Source: WQUF01 sp031549885 (GTDB lineage: Bacteria; Bacillota; Clostridia; Clostridiales; Clostridiaceae). From it: a stretch of 22,156 nucleotides of DNA. Position 1 is the stretch's first letter. Every line of letters starts with the position of its first letter. The position numbers were made by a program, and so were the translations under genes. The stretch lies in NCBI GenBank assembly GCA_031549885.1, contig JAVBPD010000055.1, forward strand, positions 1 through 22,156, given 5' to 3'. The notes below the pieces were generated by a model, which had not been told where the DNA came from, did not search any database, and was given only the letters and a program-made list of their open reading frames with translations. Positions 8,207 to 15,679 of the stretch are shown here, piece after piece.

Positions 8207-8940
8207 TGTTTTCCTCCATTTTTTACACCAATTAAATTTATAAATATCTCTTCTAAAGATATGTTATTGTATTTAATTCTTAAATCGTTTAATGATAGAT
8301 CTTCAACTAAAATACCTTTATGAATTATTACAACTCTGTCACAAAGCTTTTCAACTTCACTCATAGTATGGCTTGAAAATACAATTGCTTTGCCCTCACT
8401 TTTACACTTAAATATAAAATCTTGAACTATGTTAGTTGCTGATACGTCTAGTCCAGATGTTGGTTCATCAAGTAGCATTAGCCTTGGTGAATGTACAAGG
8501 GATCTTGCAATTGATATTTTTTGTTTCATGCCTTTAGAAAATTTTCCACATCTTTTATCAATATATTCTTCCATTTCAAATTCTTTAGATAAAATATCTA
8601 CATTTTTATTAGCTTCGGATTTAGACATGCCATTTAATTCACCAAAAAAAACTATATTTTCTCTTCCTGTAAGCCTATCATAAAGTCCAACTTCTCCACC
8701 AAATAATATGCCAATTTCACCTCGAGCAGCTTCTTGGTCTTTAATTATGTCCTTACCATTAATTATAGCAGTACCTGAAGTTGGTTTAAGCATTGTGGCA
8801 ATCATCCTTAAGGTTGTAGTTTTACCAGCTCCGTTCTCACCAAGAAGCCCAACTATTTCTCCATCATTAACTTTAAAACTAACATGATCAACAGCTTTTA
8901 AATCTTTAAAAGTTTTACTTAAATTTATAACTTCTAGCAA
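8203..8940 (-). CDS. natA: ABC transporter ATP-binding protein, NatA-like
   Basis: This is the ATPase that drives the NatB-like permease encoded immediately after it. All nucleotide-binding motifs are present: Walker A GENGAGKTT, a signature loop in the form FSKGMKQK, Walker B LMLLDEPTSG, and the switch histidine in SSHTMSE. I chose the TTG at 8938-8940 (reading MLEVINLSKTF, 245 residues) because AGAGGTGA sits five or six bases before it. An in-frame GTG three codons upstream at 8947-8949 overlaps that ribosome site and is less likely. It follows topB by a short gap and overlaps natB by four bases. The assignment to sodium export rests on overall resemblance only. Confidence 0.88.
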   Translation of the reverse strand: MLEVINLSKTFKDLKAVDHVSFKVNDGEIVGLLGENGAGKTTTLRMIATMLKPTSGTAIINGKDIIKDQEAARGEIGILFGGEVGLYDRLTGRENIVFFGELNGMSKSEANKNVDILSKEFEMEEYIDKRCGKFSKGMKQKISIARSLVHSPRLMLLDEPTSGLDVSATNIVQDFIFKCKSEGKAIVFSSHTMSEVEKLCDRVVIIHKGILVEDLSLNDLRIKYNNISLEEIFINLIGVKNGGKQ

Positions 8941-8963
8941 ATTATTCACCTCTAAACTTTTAT

Positions 8964-11147
8964 TTAATCAAATTTTATTTTAGAAAGTGCATCCTTTAAA
9001 GCGGAATTAGTAGGAGCTTCATTTTCTTTTTGAATTTTTCTTAAAATATTTTGAGTTTCTTTTTTGTTTAAATTATTTGCATTTTCATTAAATCTTTTAT
9101 TAAATGAAGAAGCCTTTTCTCTAAATGAACATTTAGGGCAAACATATATTGAGCCATCATCTTTTCCTTTTAGCTCCAATTTACTTTTACATTCAGGACA
9201 CCTTGCATTTGTAAATTTGCTTATACTTTCTCTATGGCCACATTCCCTATCTTGGCATACATACATTATTCCAAATTTACCTTTAACTTCAAGCATATAT
9301 TTGCCACAGACAGGGCATTTTGAACCAGTTAAGTTATCGTGCATAAATTTATTTTTGCTACCTTTAATATCCTCTATTAATTCAGAGGTATATTTTTTAA
9401 TATTATTTATAAACTCTTTTGAATCTTTTTTTCCCTTGCTAATAAGCTCTAGATCCATTTCCCATTCTGCAGTTAATAAAGGTGATTTTAAATCCTTTGG
9501 AACTAAATTTAATAACTGTTTGCCTTTTGAAGTAGGCAATATTTCTTTATTATTTTTCTCTATATAAAATGAACTAAAAAGTTTTTCTATTATATCTGCT
9601 CTTGTTGCCACTGTGCCAATTCCACCAGTTTCTCCTAAAGTTTTTGCATAGTTTTTTTCTATATTTACATATTTTTGAGGATTTTCCATAGCTGAAAGAA
9701 GTGTAGCCTCATTAAACCTTTCAGGGGGTTTTGTTTTTAGCTTTATATATTCAATGCTTTTTATTGGAAGTATATCATCTTTTTTTATTTCAGGAAGCAA
9801 TTCAGAGCTTTTTTCATCTTCATCAGAGAAGTCGTTAGATTTTTCATAAATTTGTTTCCAGCCTTTTATTTTAACGGTGTTTCCACTTGCCACAAAGGTT
9901 TCACCATTTATATTTGCAATTACATTTTTTTGCATATATTCATATTGAGGAAAAAGGTTTGCTAAAAATCTCTTTACAACTAAATCAAATATATTTCTTT
10001 CATCCTGTGATAATAATGAAACATTTGCTTTTTGCTCTGTAGGTATAATGGCGTGGTGATCGCTAACTTTAGAATTATCAACAAATCCTTTATGGTGATT
10101 TATGGGTTTTTCCAATATTTTATCAACAAATTGTTTATAACTTGAAATAGATATTGCCTTTAACCTATCTGGAATGGTTGGGACAATATCAGTAGATATA
10201 TATCTTGAATCAGTTCTAGGATATGTGAGTATTTTGTAATTTTCATAAAGCCTTTGCATTATTGATAGAGTTTGTTTAGCAGAATATCCAAAAATTCTGT
10301 TGCCATCCCTTTGCAGTTCAGTTAAATCATATAAAGAAGGTGGGTTTTGTTTTTTAAGCGTTTCGTTTACCGCTGTAACTATGCAGGGTTTTCCTTTTAA
10401 TCTCTCCATGAGTTTTTTAACCACATCTTCATCAAAAATGTTAGAGTTATTATTTGCATCTCTATAATGAAGCGTAAAACCATTTGATTTTGCATGAATA
10501 TTAAAATAATCTTTAGGTATAAAGTTAATTCTTTCATTTTCTCGGGTTACAATCATAGATAAAGTAGGGGATTGAACTCTGCCTGCAGACAGTTGCGCAT
10601 TGTATTTACAAGTTAAAGCACGAGTTATATTTAATCCAACAATCCAATCTGCTTCAGCTCTTGATTTAGCTGCTTTATATAAATTGTCATATTGAGAAGA
10701 GGGTTTAAGCAAGTTAAACCCTTCCCTTATAGCTTTATCAGTTTGTGAAGATATCCATAACCTTTTTATAGGCTTCTTTACATTTGCCTTTTCTATTATC
10801 CATCTAGCAACTAATTCGCCTTCTCTTCCAGCATCTGTAGCTATTACTATTTCAGAAACATCATTTCTAAAAAGCTGCTCTTTTACAGATTTAAATTGCT
10901 TGCTGCTTTCTTTTATTACTACAAGCTTTAAACTATCAGGAAGCATTGGCAAATAATCTAAATTCCAAGTTTTATATTTTTCATCATATATTTCAGGGTC
11001 AGCAAGGGTTACTAAATGCCCTAATGCCCAAGTTACAATGTATTTATCACCTTCAATATATCCACTGCCAGTTTTATTGCATTTTAATACTTTTGCAATA
11101 TCCCTTGCCACAGAAGGTTTCTCAGCTAAAACTAAAGTTTTTCCCAT
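8964..11147 (-). CDS. topB: DNA topoisomerase III (type IA)
   Basis: This 727-residue type IA topoisomerase cuts and passes single DNA strands, relaxing negative supercoils and resolving recombination or replication intermediates. The Toprim domain is at the N terminus with Glu9 in LAEKPSVA and the acidic cluster ATDAGREGE around Asp105 to Glu111. The catalytic tyrosine is Tyr309 in LTYPRTDSRYIS, and SAGRVQSPTL near 187-196 is also typical. The C-terminal ~120 residues hold two zinc-ribbon units, CPVCGKYM...CQDRECG and CPECKSKL...CPKC, as in many Firmicute TopB proteins. The ATG follows AAAGGAA by seven bases. Spacing to the CobQ-like gene upstream is 23 bases and to natA 23 bases from its chosen start, so it lies within the operon. 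Confidence 0.95.
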   Translation of the reverse strand: MGKTLVLAEKPSVARDIAKVLKCNKTGSGYIEGDKYIVTWALGHLVTLADPEIYDEKYKTWNLDYLPMLPDSLKLVVIKESSKQFKSVKEQLFRNDVSEIVIATDAGREGELVARWIIEKANVKKPIKRLWISSQTDKAIREGFNLLKPSSQYDNLYKAAKSRAEADWIVGLNITRALTCKYNAQLSAGRVQSPTLSMIVTRENERINFIPKDYFNIHAKSNGFTLHYRDANNNSNIFDEDVVKKLMERLKGKPCIVTAVNETLKKQNPPSLYDLTELQRDGNRIFGYSAKQTLSIMQRLYENYKILTYPRTDSRYISTDIVPTIPDRLKAISISSYKQFVDKILEKPINHHKGFVDNSKVSDHHAIIPTEQKANVSLLSQDERNIFDLVVKRFLANLFPQYEYMQKNVIANINGETFVASGNTVKIKGWKQIYEKSNDFSDEDEKSSELLPEIKKDDILPIKSIEYIKLKTKPPERFNEATLLSAMENPQKYVNIEKNYAKTLGETGGIGTVATRADIIEKLFSSFYIEKNNKEILPTSKGKQLLNLVPKDLKSPLLTAEWEMDLELISKGKKDSKEFINNIKKYTSELIEDIKGSKNKFMHDNLTGSKCPVCGKYMLEVKGKFGIMYVCQDRECGHRESISKFTNARCPECKSKLELKGKDDGSIYVCPKCSFREKASSFNKRFNENANNLNKKETQNILRKIQKENEAPTNSALKDALSKIKFD

Positions 11148-11170
11148 AGTAAGTTCCTTTCTTTTTAAAA

Positions 11171-12625
11171 CTAAAGGTTTAAAATATAGTTATAATCTAT
11201 ATTTTTTTCAAATTCATTTGAAATTTTATTTATCTCTTCCTTAAAATATTCATCATAATGCTTTGAAGTAATTTTGTTAAGTGATTTTTTTTCCCTAATT
11301 CTATTTAATATATATTGTCTAAAATAAGGAAGTTCAAAACATCTGTGAAGGTAAGTGCCAAATACATTAAATGAATCATTGTAAGCACCTTCATTTTTAG
11401 ATAAATGATTTTCATTTTCTATAGACACATGAACAAAGTCTTTGTTCTCTTCTTTATTATAGCTAATACCAAAATGGTTTTCGCATCCGTCTATTTCTAT
11501 ATTAAGAGGAATGATCCTTCCTCTTACCTTATTAAAAACTGCAGTTTTTTGAAAAATAGTGTCAACCTTTAAAACGCCCATTGCATCTTGCTCTTTAATA
11601 TCGCTTTCAACGCCATCTGGGTCAATGAGCCTTTCACCTAAAAGTTGATATCCTCCACAAATTCCTATAATTAGTCCATGCTTTGAATAATCTATAATAA
11701 TTTTATCAAGCTCTAATTCCCTTATATATACCATGTCCTTGCAAGTGTTTGAAGACCCTGGAATTACTAAAAGATCTGGACTTCCAAATTCTCTTTTATC
11801 TCTTATTAATCTTAAACTTACATCACTTTCAATAGTTAGCGGTGCTACATCAATAAACGAAGACATATGTGGCGTAGCAAGTATAGCAACATCAATAGGG
11901 GCATTAGGATTTTTAGATATGAAATTTTTTGAATCAATAAAATTCTCATGAAAATCAAAATGAAGATGTGGTAATACTCCTAGACACTTTATATTTATAC
12001 TTTTACTAATTTCATCTATTTTATTTTGTAGTAATGATTTATCACCATTATAATTATTTAAAATAAATCCTTTTATTAAATTTCTTTCTTCAATTTCCAT
12101 AGATTTAAAAGTACCAATAAGACTAGCAAAACCTTGGTCTTTTGTCATATCACTTACTAAAATTATTGATGCATTCATCTTTTTTGCAGATATTAAATTT
12201 AAAGAATTCTTTTCAAAGAATCCAATTTCAGATATATTTTCACAACCTTCTATGGTGCAATAATCATATTCTTTATTTAAACCTTCTAACTCAGCAATGA
12301 ATAATTCATTAAAGTTAATGGAAGAAATCTCATTATTTTTAGCAATTTTTACTCCTTTATTTCGCAGGGTATAATTACCTTCATCTTCAGTAACAGTTAA
12401 AGGGTTCATAGAGGTTCTTGGAACCTTGTCTGAAGCAATAGCTTCTATCATTAAAGATCTATCTATATTTTTGCCTTCTATTGTTCTAAATAATCTATTT
12501 GTATTGCTTAATAATTTAAGCGGTATAACTTTAAAATTCATTTTGGATAAATATCTACACATAGCAGTTGCAACTAGACTTTTTCCTACACAAGGACCAG
12601 TTCCTAAAATCATAATAGTTTTCAT
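11171..12625 (-). CDS. Divergent CobQ-like ATP-dependent amidotransferase
   Basis: The 484-residue protein has the two-domain plan of cobyric acid synthase, which amidates side chains of adenosylcobyrinic diamide. There is an N-terminal P-loop synthetase domain with GTGPCVGKS at about residues 7-15. The C-terminal class I glutamine amidotransferase has its cysteine in GICGGYQLLG and histidine in GTYLHRCFE. The block FASLIGTF...KGFILN...GDKSLL is CobQ-like. However, the usual KPQNM block reads KLLSNTN, DxDRGG reads DMTKDQG, and GYEIH reads GCENH. The real substrate may therefore differ, and no other cobalamin gene is nearby. The start is ATG at 12623-12625, with AAGGAG seven or eight bases upstream and one base after the stop of the TtcA-like gene. 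An upstream in-frame ATG at 12646 would place this ribosome site inside the coding region. Confidence 0.8.
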   Translation of the reverse strand: MKTIMILGTGPCVGKSLVATAMCRYLSKMNFKVIPLKLLSNTNRLFRTIEGKNIDRSLMIEAIASDKVPRTSMNPLTVTEDEGNYTLRNKGVKIAKNNEISSINFNELFIAELEGLNKEYDYCTIEGCENISEIGFFEKNSLNLISAKKMNASIILVSDMTKDQGFASLIGTFKSMEIEERNLIKGFILNNYNGDKSLLQNKIDEISKSINIKCLGVLPHLHFDFHENFIDSKNFISKNPNAPIDVAILATPHMSSFIDVAPLTIESDVSLRLIRDKREFGSPDLLVIPGSSNTCKDMVYIRELELDKIIIDYSKHGLIIGICGGYQLLGERLIDPDGVESDIKEQDAMGVLKVDTIFQKTAVFNKVRGRIIPLNIEIDGCENHFGISYNKEENKDFVHVSIENENHLSKNEGAYNDSFNVFGTYLHRCFELPYFRQYILNRIREKKSLNKITSKHYDEYFKEEINKISNEFEKNIDYNYILNL

Positions 12626-12626
12626 A

Positions 12627-13499
12627 CTAAAACTCCTTATCATCATAAAAATCTAAAAATGAATATTCTTTTCCATCTTTTTGATAACCTAAAATAGAAT
12701 TAATATTAACATTTTGAGAGGATCTAAAAATAGATATATCAACATTTGCAAAATTCTTTTTTAGGTTTTTAATAAGTTCCTTTATTTCATATATTTTATT
12801 GCCAGTTTTTTTAGCTGCAATCATACAAGCACAGTTAAGAGGCCATATTCCTGCATTATTTATAAACTTTTCAATATATTGTTCTTCCACATAATAAAGA
12901 GGTCTAATTAACTCCATATTTTTAAAATTATCAGCTTTAAGTTTTGGCATCATAGTTTTAAAATTTCCCGAATAAAGAACATTAAGCAATGTAGTTTCAA
13001 TAACATCATTAAAATGATGTCCAAGTGCAAGCTTATTACAAGAAAGATCGCAAGCTTTATTGTAAAGTGAACCTCTTCTCATTCTTGCACACATATAACA
13101 AGGATAATCATTTGCTATTTTATCCACTACTTCAAATATACCAGAGGAATAAATAGTAGCATTTATATTAAGATATGATAAATTTTCCTCTAAAAGCTTC
13201 CTCACATCTTCATGATATCCTGGATCCATTACAATGTACTCTGTTTCAAACTTAATTTGGCTATGTTTTTTTAATTCTTGAAAAAGCTTTGCCATAAGCA
13301 GGCTATCTTTTCCACCAGAAATAGCCACAGCAACTCTATCGCCATCTTTTATTAATTTATAATCTTTTATAGCTTTAATAAATTTTGTCCATATATGTTT
13401 TCGATATTTTTTAACAATGCTTTTTTCAATTTCTTCTAAAGGCTTTTTTTCTTCAAGTGGAATTATTGGTGTGCAGCCTTTTGATGCAATACTATCCAT
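12627..13499 (-). CDS. TtcA-like PP-loop ATPase (tRNA thiolation family)
   Basis: This 290-residue protein belongs to the N-type ATP pyrophosphatase family. Its relative TtcA makes 2-thiocytidine at tRNA position 32 with a [4Fe-4S] cluster. The PP-loop is SGGKDS at 61-66. Cys134 and Cys137 (CYMC) and Cys223 in LNCACM match the three cluster cysteines of TtcA in position and spacing. The LALGHHFNDVIET block at about 157-169 is diagnostic. It differs from E. coli TtcA in its N-terminal extension with GCTPIIPLEEKKPLEEIE and in the C-terminal NCACMIAAKKTGNK stretch, so the exact tRNA target is unsure. It is the second gene of the operon, ending one base before the CobQ-like gene starts, which suggests coupled translation. 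Confidence 0.82.
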   Translation of the reverse strand: MDSIASKGCTPIIPLEEKKPLEEIEKSIVKKYRKHIWTKFIKAIKDYKLIKDGDRVAVAISGGKDSLLMAKLFQELKKHSQIKFETEYIVMDPGYHEDVRKLLEENLSYLNINATIYSSGIFEVVDKIANDYPCYMCARMRRGSLYNKACDLSCNKLALGHHFNDVIETTLLNVLYSGNFKTMMPKLKADNFKNMELIRPLYYVEEQYIEKFINNAGIWPLNCACMIAAKKTGNKIYEIKELIKNLKKNFANVDISIFRSSQNVNINSILGYQKDGKEYSFLDFYDDKEF

Positions 13500-13520
13500 G
13501 GGTTAACCTCACTATATTTA

Positions 13521-14345
13521 TTAATTTAATGTTATGATAACTACTTCTGGTTTATTAAATGTTCTAATTGGCAATCTGCTAGTGCCAAGTCCTCCACTTA
13601 TTATTATTGTAGAGTTTTCTTTATAAAAGATGCCTTTTGATAATTTAGGAAACAAAGGCTGATGATGTACAAGTAAAGCGCCTATAAATGGAAGCCTTAT
13701 TTGGCCACCATGGGTGTGACCAGATATTATAAGGTCGATTTTATTTTTTACATAAATAGAAAAGTACTCTGGCCTATGGGCTAGAAGAATTTTATAACTA
13801 TTATTGTTGGATTTTTCTAAAGCTTTTTCTAAATACTTTATGGTAAATTTATCTTCAGTTTTATCCTTATCTCCTTTACCTGGATCATCTATTCCAATAA
13901 GAGAAATAAATTCATTATCTTTTTTAATTTCAATACATTCATTATGAAGTATTTTTATATCTGTGTCTAATAATTTTGGCTTAAGTTCAGTAAACTTATT
14001 AGACCATACTTCGTGATTGCCAGTTATGTAATAAGTTTGGTATTTTGAAGATATACATTTTACTAAATCAATGGCTATTTTATCATCATAAATCCTTCTA
14101 TTTATGATATCACCTGTGATAACTATAATGTCAGGGTTTTCATCATATATAATTTTTAAAAGTTTATTATTGTTTTCACCAAAGGATTTATTATGTAGAT
14201 CAGATATTTGAAGTATCTTATATCCTTTAAAGTTATTTGGAATCTTATTAGATTTCACAATATATTTAGTAGTTGTAAGAGAATTAATTTCAAAGTATAT
14301 GTAAATTATTAATAAAGTAACTAAAATTAAAATGTTGTAATTCAT
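13521..14345 (-). CDS. Membrane-anchored metallophosphoesterase, YkuE-like
   Basis: This 274-residue calcineurin-type phosphoesterase has an N-terminal membrane helix (about residues 3-22). The two-metal site is complete: ISDLHNKSFG (Asp49, His51), ITGDI (Asp79), TGNHE (Asn110, His111), LAHRPE (His190) and SGHTHGGQ (His210, His212). Relatives such as B. subtilis YkuE and E. coli YaeI are attached to or act near the envelope, and some hydrolyse UDP-2,3-diacylglucosamine-like or other phosphoesters. The substrate here is unknown. The ATG follows AGGAGG by three bases. It is the first gene of the six-gene operon, read from the promoter at 14388-14416, and is 21 bases from the TtcA-like gene. Confidence 0.88.
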   Translation of the reverse strand: MNYNILILVTLLIIYIYFEINSLTTTKYIVKSNKIPNNFKGYKILQISDLHNKSFGENNNKLLKIIYDENPDIIVITGDIINRRIYDDKIAIDLVKCISSKYQTYYITGNHEVWSNKFTELKPKLLDTDIKILHNECIEIKKDNEFISLIGIDDPGKGDKDKTEDKFTIKYLEKALEKSNNNSYKILLAHRPEYFSIYVKNKIDLIISGHTHGGQIRLPFIGALLVHHQPLFPKLSKGIFYKENSTIIISGGLGTSRLPIRTFNKPEVVIITLN

Positions 14346-14387
14346 GTTCCTCCTAAATTTATGGATTAATCAATATTGTATTTAATC

Positions 14388-14416
14388 ATTATATCAAAGT
14401 AATATTATTTTTTAAA
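14388..14416 (-). promoter_or_regulatory. Promoter of the six-gene operon
   Basis: On the minus strand TTTAAA (14411-14416), a 17-base spacer and TATAAT (14388-14393) are preceded by TGA, a perfect extended -10. Transcription would start near 14381, giving a leader of about 36 bases. No riboswitch-sized leader is present. Confidence 0.6.
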
Positions 14417-14459
14417 CTTGGAATAATAAGTTTATCATTAATAAAGGAGTTGTTTTAAT

Positions 14460-14588
14460 TTGGCTAAAGCAGGAATGAAAAGACCTGATCCAAAGGAGCC
14501 ACATGGAACTGAGAGCAATAAGAAAAACCATATAAAAAAAGATGATCAAAAACCAGTTCCAGAAGTTCGCAGCAAAGAAAAGAAATAA
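14460..14588 (+). CDS. Small basic protein, resembling the CPC_1213 family
   Basis: This 42-codon gene starts at TTG 14460-14462, nine bases after the strong ribosome site AAAGGAG. The product begins MAKAGMKRPDPKEPHGTESN and continues with a lysine-rich tail to a TAA at 14586-14588. It has no hydrophobic segment or cysteine and looks soluble, highly charged and disordered. From memory it matches a short protein family in Clostridium named CPC_1213, whose function is unknown; the block KRPDP-x-x-PHGTESNKKN is what I recognise. It lies alone between two minus-strand units and ends just before a hairpin shared with rlmH. It is small enough to be missed by automatic gene calling. The clean SD, conserved-looking sequence and position support a real gene. 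Confidence 0.8.
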   Translation: MAKAGMKRPDPKEPHGTESNKKNHIKKDDQKPVPEVRSKEKK

Positions 14589-14598
14589 ATGCAATTTT

Positions 14599-14624
14599 AG
14601 AGCTAAGAGAATTTTCTTAGCTCT
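14599..14624. terminator. Convergent hairpin between the small gene and rlmH
   Basis: A perfect ten-base stem pairs 14599-14608 with 14615-14624 around a six-base loop. It starts ten bases after the plus-strand stop and touches the rlmH stop codon at 14624-14626. On the minus strand the tail is TAAAATTGCATTTATTT, and on the plus strand CATTTATGATATGTTT. Both tails are imperfect T tracts, so it is probably a modest bidirectional terminator. Confidence 0.6.
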
Positions 14625-15100
14625 CATTTATGATATGTTTCATTGTTTATAATTTTAAAAGCTCTAAAAATTTGCTCAAGTAATAGTATTCTTGCTATTT
14701 GATGGGGAAATGTCATTTTAGAAAAGCTCAATTTTAAGTTTGCCATATTAAGTACATCATTTGACAATCCTAGAGAACCACCTATAATAAAAAAAATACT
14801 TGAAATTCCATCAATTTGCAATTTTTCTATTTCTTTTGAAAATTTTTCTGAAGATAAATTTATCCCTTCTATAGCTAATGCTATAATAAAGGAATTATCT
14901 TTTAAATGCCGTATAATATTTTTGCCTTCTTTTAACTTTATATTTTCTATTTCTTTTGTAGATGCAGATTCAGATATCCTTTCATCCATAACTTCTATTA
15001 TATTTATTTTTGAAAATTTTGATATTCTTTTTAAATACTCATTCTGTGCTTCTTTTAAATAATTTTCTTTTAATTTTCCAACGCAAATTATATTTATCAT
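14624..15100 (-). CDS. rlmH: 23S rRNA pseudouridine-1915 N3-methyltransferase
   Basis: RlmH methylates pseudouridine 1915 in helix 69 of 23S rRNA, acting on the assembled 70S ribosome with S-adenosylmethionine. The 158-residue length is typical. The SPOUT-fold SAM site appears as FFIIGGSLGLS at about 103-113, with a C-terminal block MTFPHQIARILLLEQIFRAFKI that is nearly invariant in the family, followed by the tyrosine-histidine end (ETYHK). The start INIICVGKLKENY also matches. The ATG is five bases after GAGG. The ribosome site directly abuts the T tract of the preceding gene's terminator, so rlmH may depend on read-through or a nearby promoter I could not identify. Confidence 0.95.
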   Translation of the reverse strand: MINIICVGKLKENYLKEAQNEYLKRISKFSKINIIEVMDERISESASTKEIENIKLKEGKNIIRHLKDNSFIIALAIEGINLSSEKFSKEIEKLQIDGISSIFFIIGGSLGLSNDVLNMANLKLSFSKMTFPHQIARILLLEQIFRAFKIINNETYHK

Positions 15101-15110
15101 TTTTACCTCA

Positions 15111-15140
15111 AAAAAAAACTTTTTGCATTTGCAAAAAGTT
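15111..15140 (-). terminator. Terminator between the SEC-C gene and rlmH
   Basis: A perfect ten-base stem pairs 15117-15126 with 15131-15140 around a four-base loop. It is followed on the minus strand by an uninterrupted run of T residues, running into the rlmH ribosome site. The stem begins eight bases after the SEC-C gene stop. Because it precedes rlmH in the same direction, it probably attenuates rather than fully separates the two. Confidence 0.8.
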
Positions 15141-15148
15141 ATTTTATG

Positions 15149-15652
15149 TTATAAGCTAGCTCCACAGCATTTCTTGTATTTTTTTCCGCTGCCACAGCTG
15201 CAAAGATCATTTCTTCCAGGCTTATTTTCCTTTACAATTGTCTTTGATGTTCTCCATTTTTCTGTTATCTGCTTCCTCTTCTCATTATCAAATATACTTC
15301 CCCATTGTGGTAAATTGTATAAATAATCGGCTTTTGCGTCCAACATGTTAAAATATAATTTTTCATAATCAACATCTAAGTTAATTTCTGTATTTTCTTC
15401 TAAAGCCTCAAGATCAAGTTCATTCTGAAGGCTTTCATTAATTCCATCTAAGAAGCCTACAAAGAATACTTGATCAACATCATATTTTTGAGCTAGATCA
15501 GATAGAATACCATTATCGCCGTTAGGATAATTTTTCAAAAAATTAGAATAAATTTTTATTTCAATTTTACTATATTCTTTCCAAAAATTATCCTCACCCT
15601 TAGCTTTTACAAAGTTAATTACAAAATCTGACCATTGTTTATATAAATTCAT
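15149..15652 (-). CDS. SEC-C motif protein of unknown function
   Basis: This 167-residue soluble protein has an acidic, helical N-terminal region of about 130 residues that I cannot assign. It ends in a SEC-C zinc-binding motif, GRNDLCSCGSGKKYKKCCG, with cysteines 151, 153, 162 and 163 in the expected C-x-C-x8-C-C spacing. In SecA this motif binds zinc and SecB or ribosomes. In small stand-alone proteins it is a general interaction module, so no specific function follows. The ATG lies seven bases after AAAGGAG. The gene follows the GerM-type gene by 27 bases and ends in a clear terminator, so it is probably the last efficiently expressed gene of the murA unit. Confidence 0.8.
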   Translation of the reverse strand: MNLYKQWSDFVINFVKAKGEDNFWKEYSKIEIKIYSNFLKNYPNGDNGILSDLAQKYDVDQVFFVGFLDGINESLQNELDLEALEENTEINLDVDYEKLYFNMLDAKADYLYNLPQWGSIFDNEKRKQITEKWRTSKTIVKENKPGRNDLCSCGSGKKYKKCCGASL

Positions 15653-15679
15653 AATATTTCTCCTTTAATTATGTAAAAA

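Noticed and set aside
9064..9567. Plus-strand open frame of 167 codons
   Set aside because: It lies wholly antisense to the zinc-ribbon and adjoining part of topB, where the minus-strand family motifs are unmistakable.
14346..14459. Cobalamin riboswitch for the operon with the CobQ-like gene
   Set aside because: The leader is only about 36 bases and no B12 box or large fold is present.
14412..14627. Minus-strand open frame of 71 codons
   Set aside because: It is antisense to the small plus-strand gene at 14460-14588, which has a strong ribosome site, and it crosses the terminator hairpin. Its hydrophobic composition is a by-product of the antisense lysine codons.
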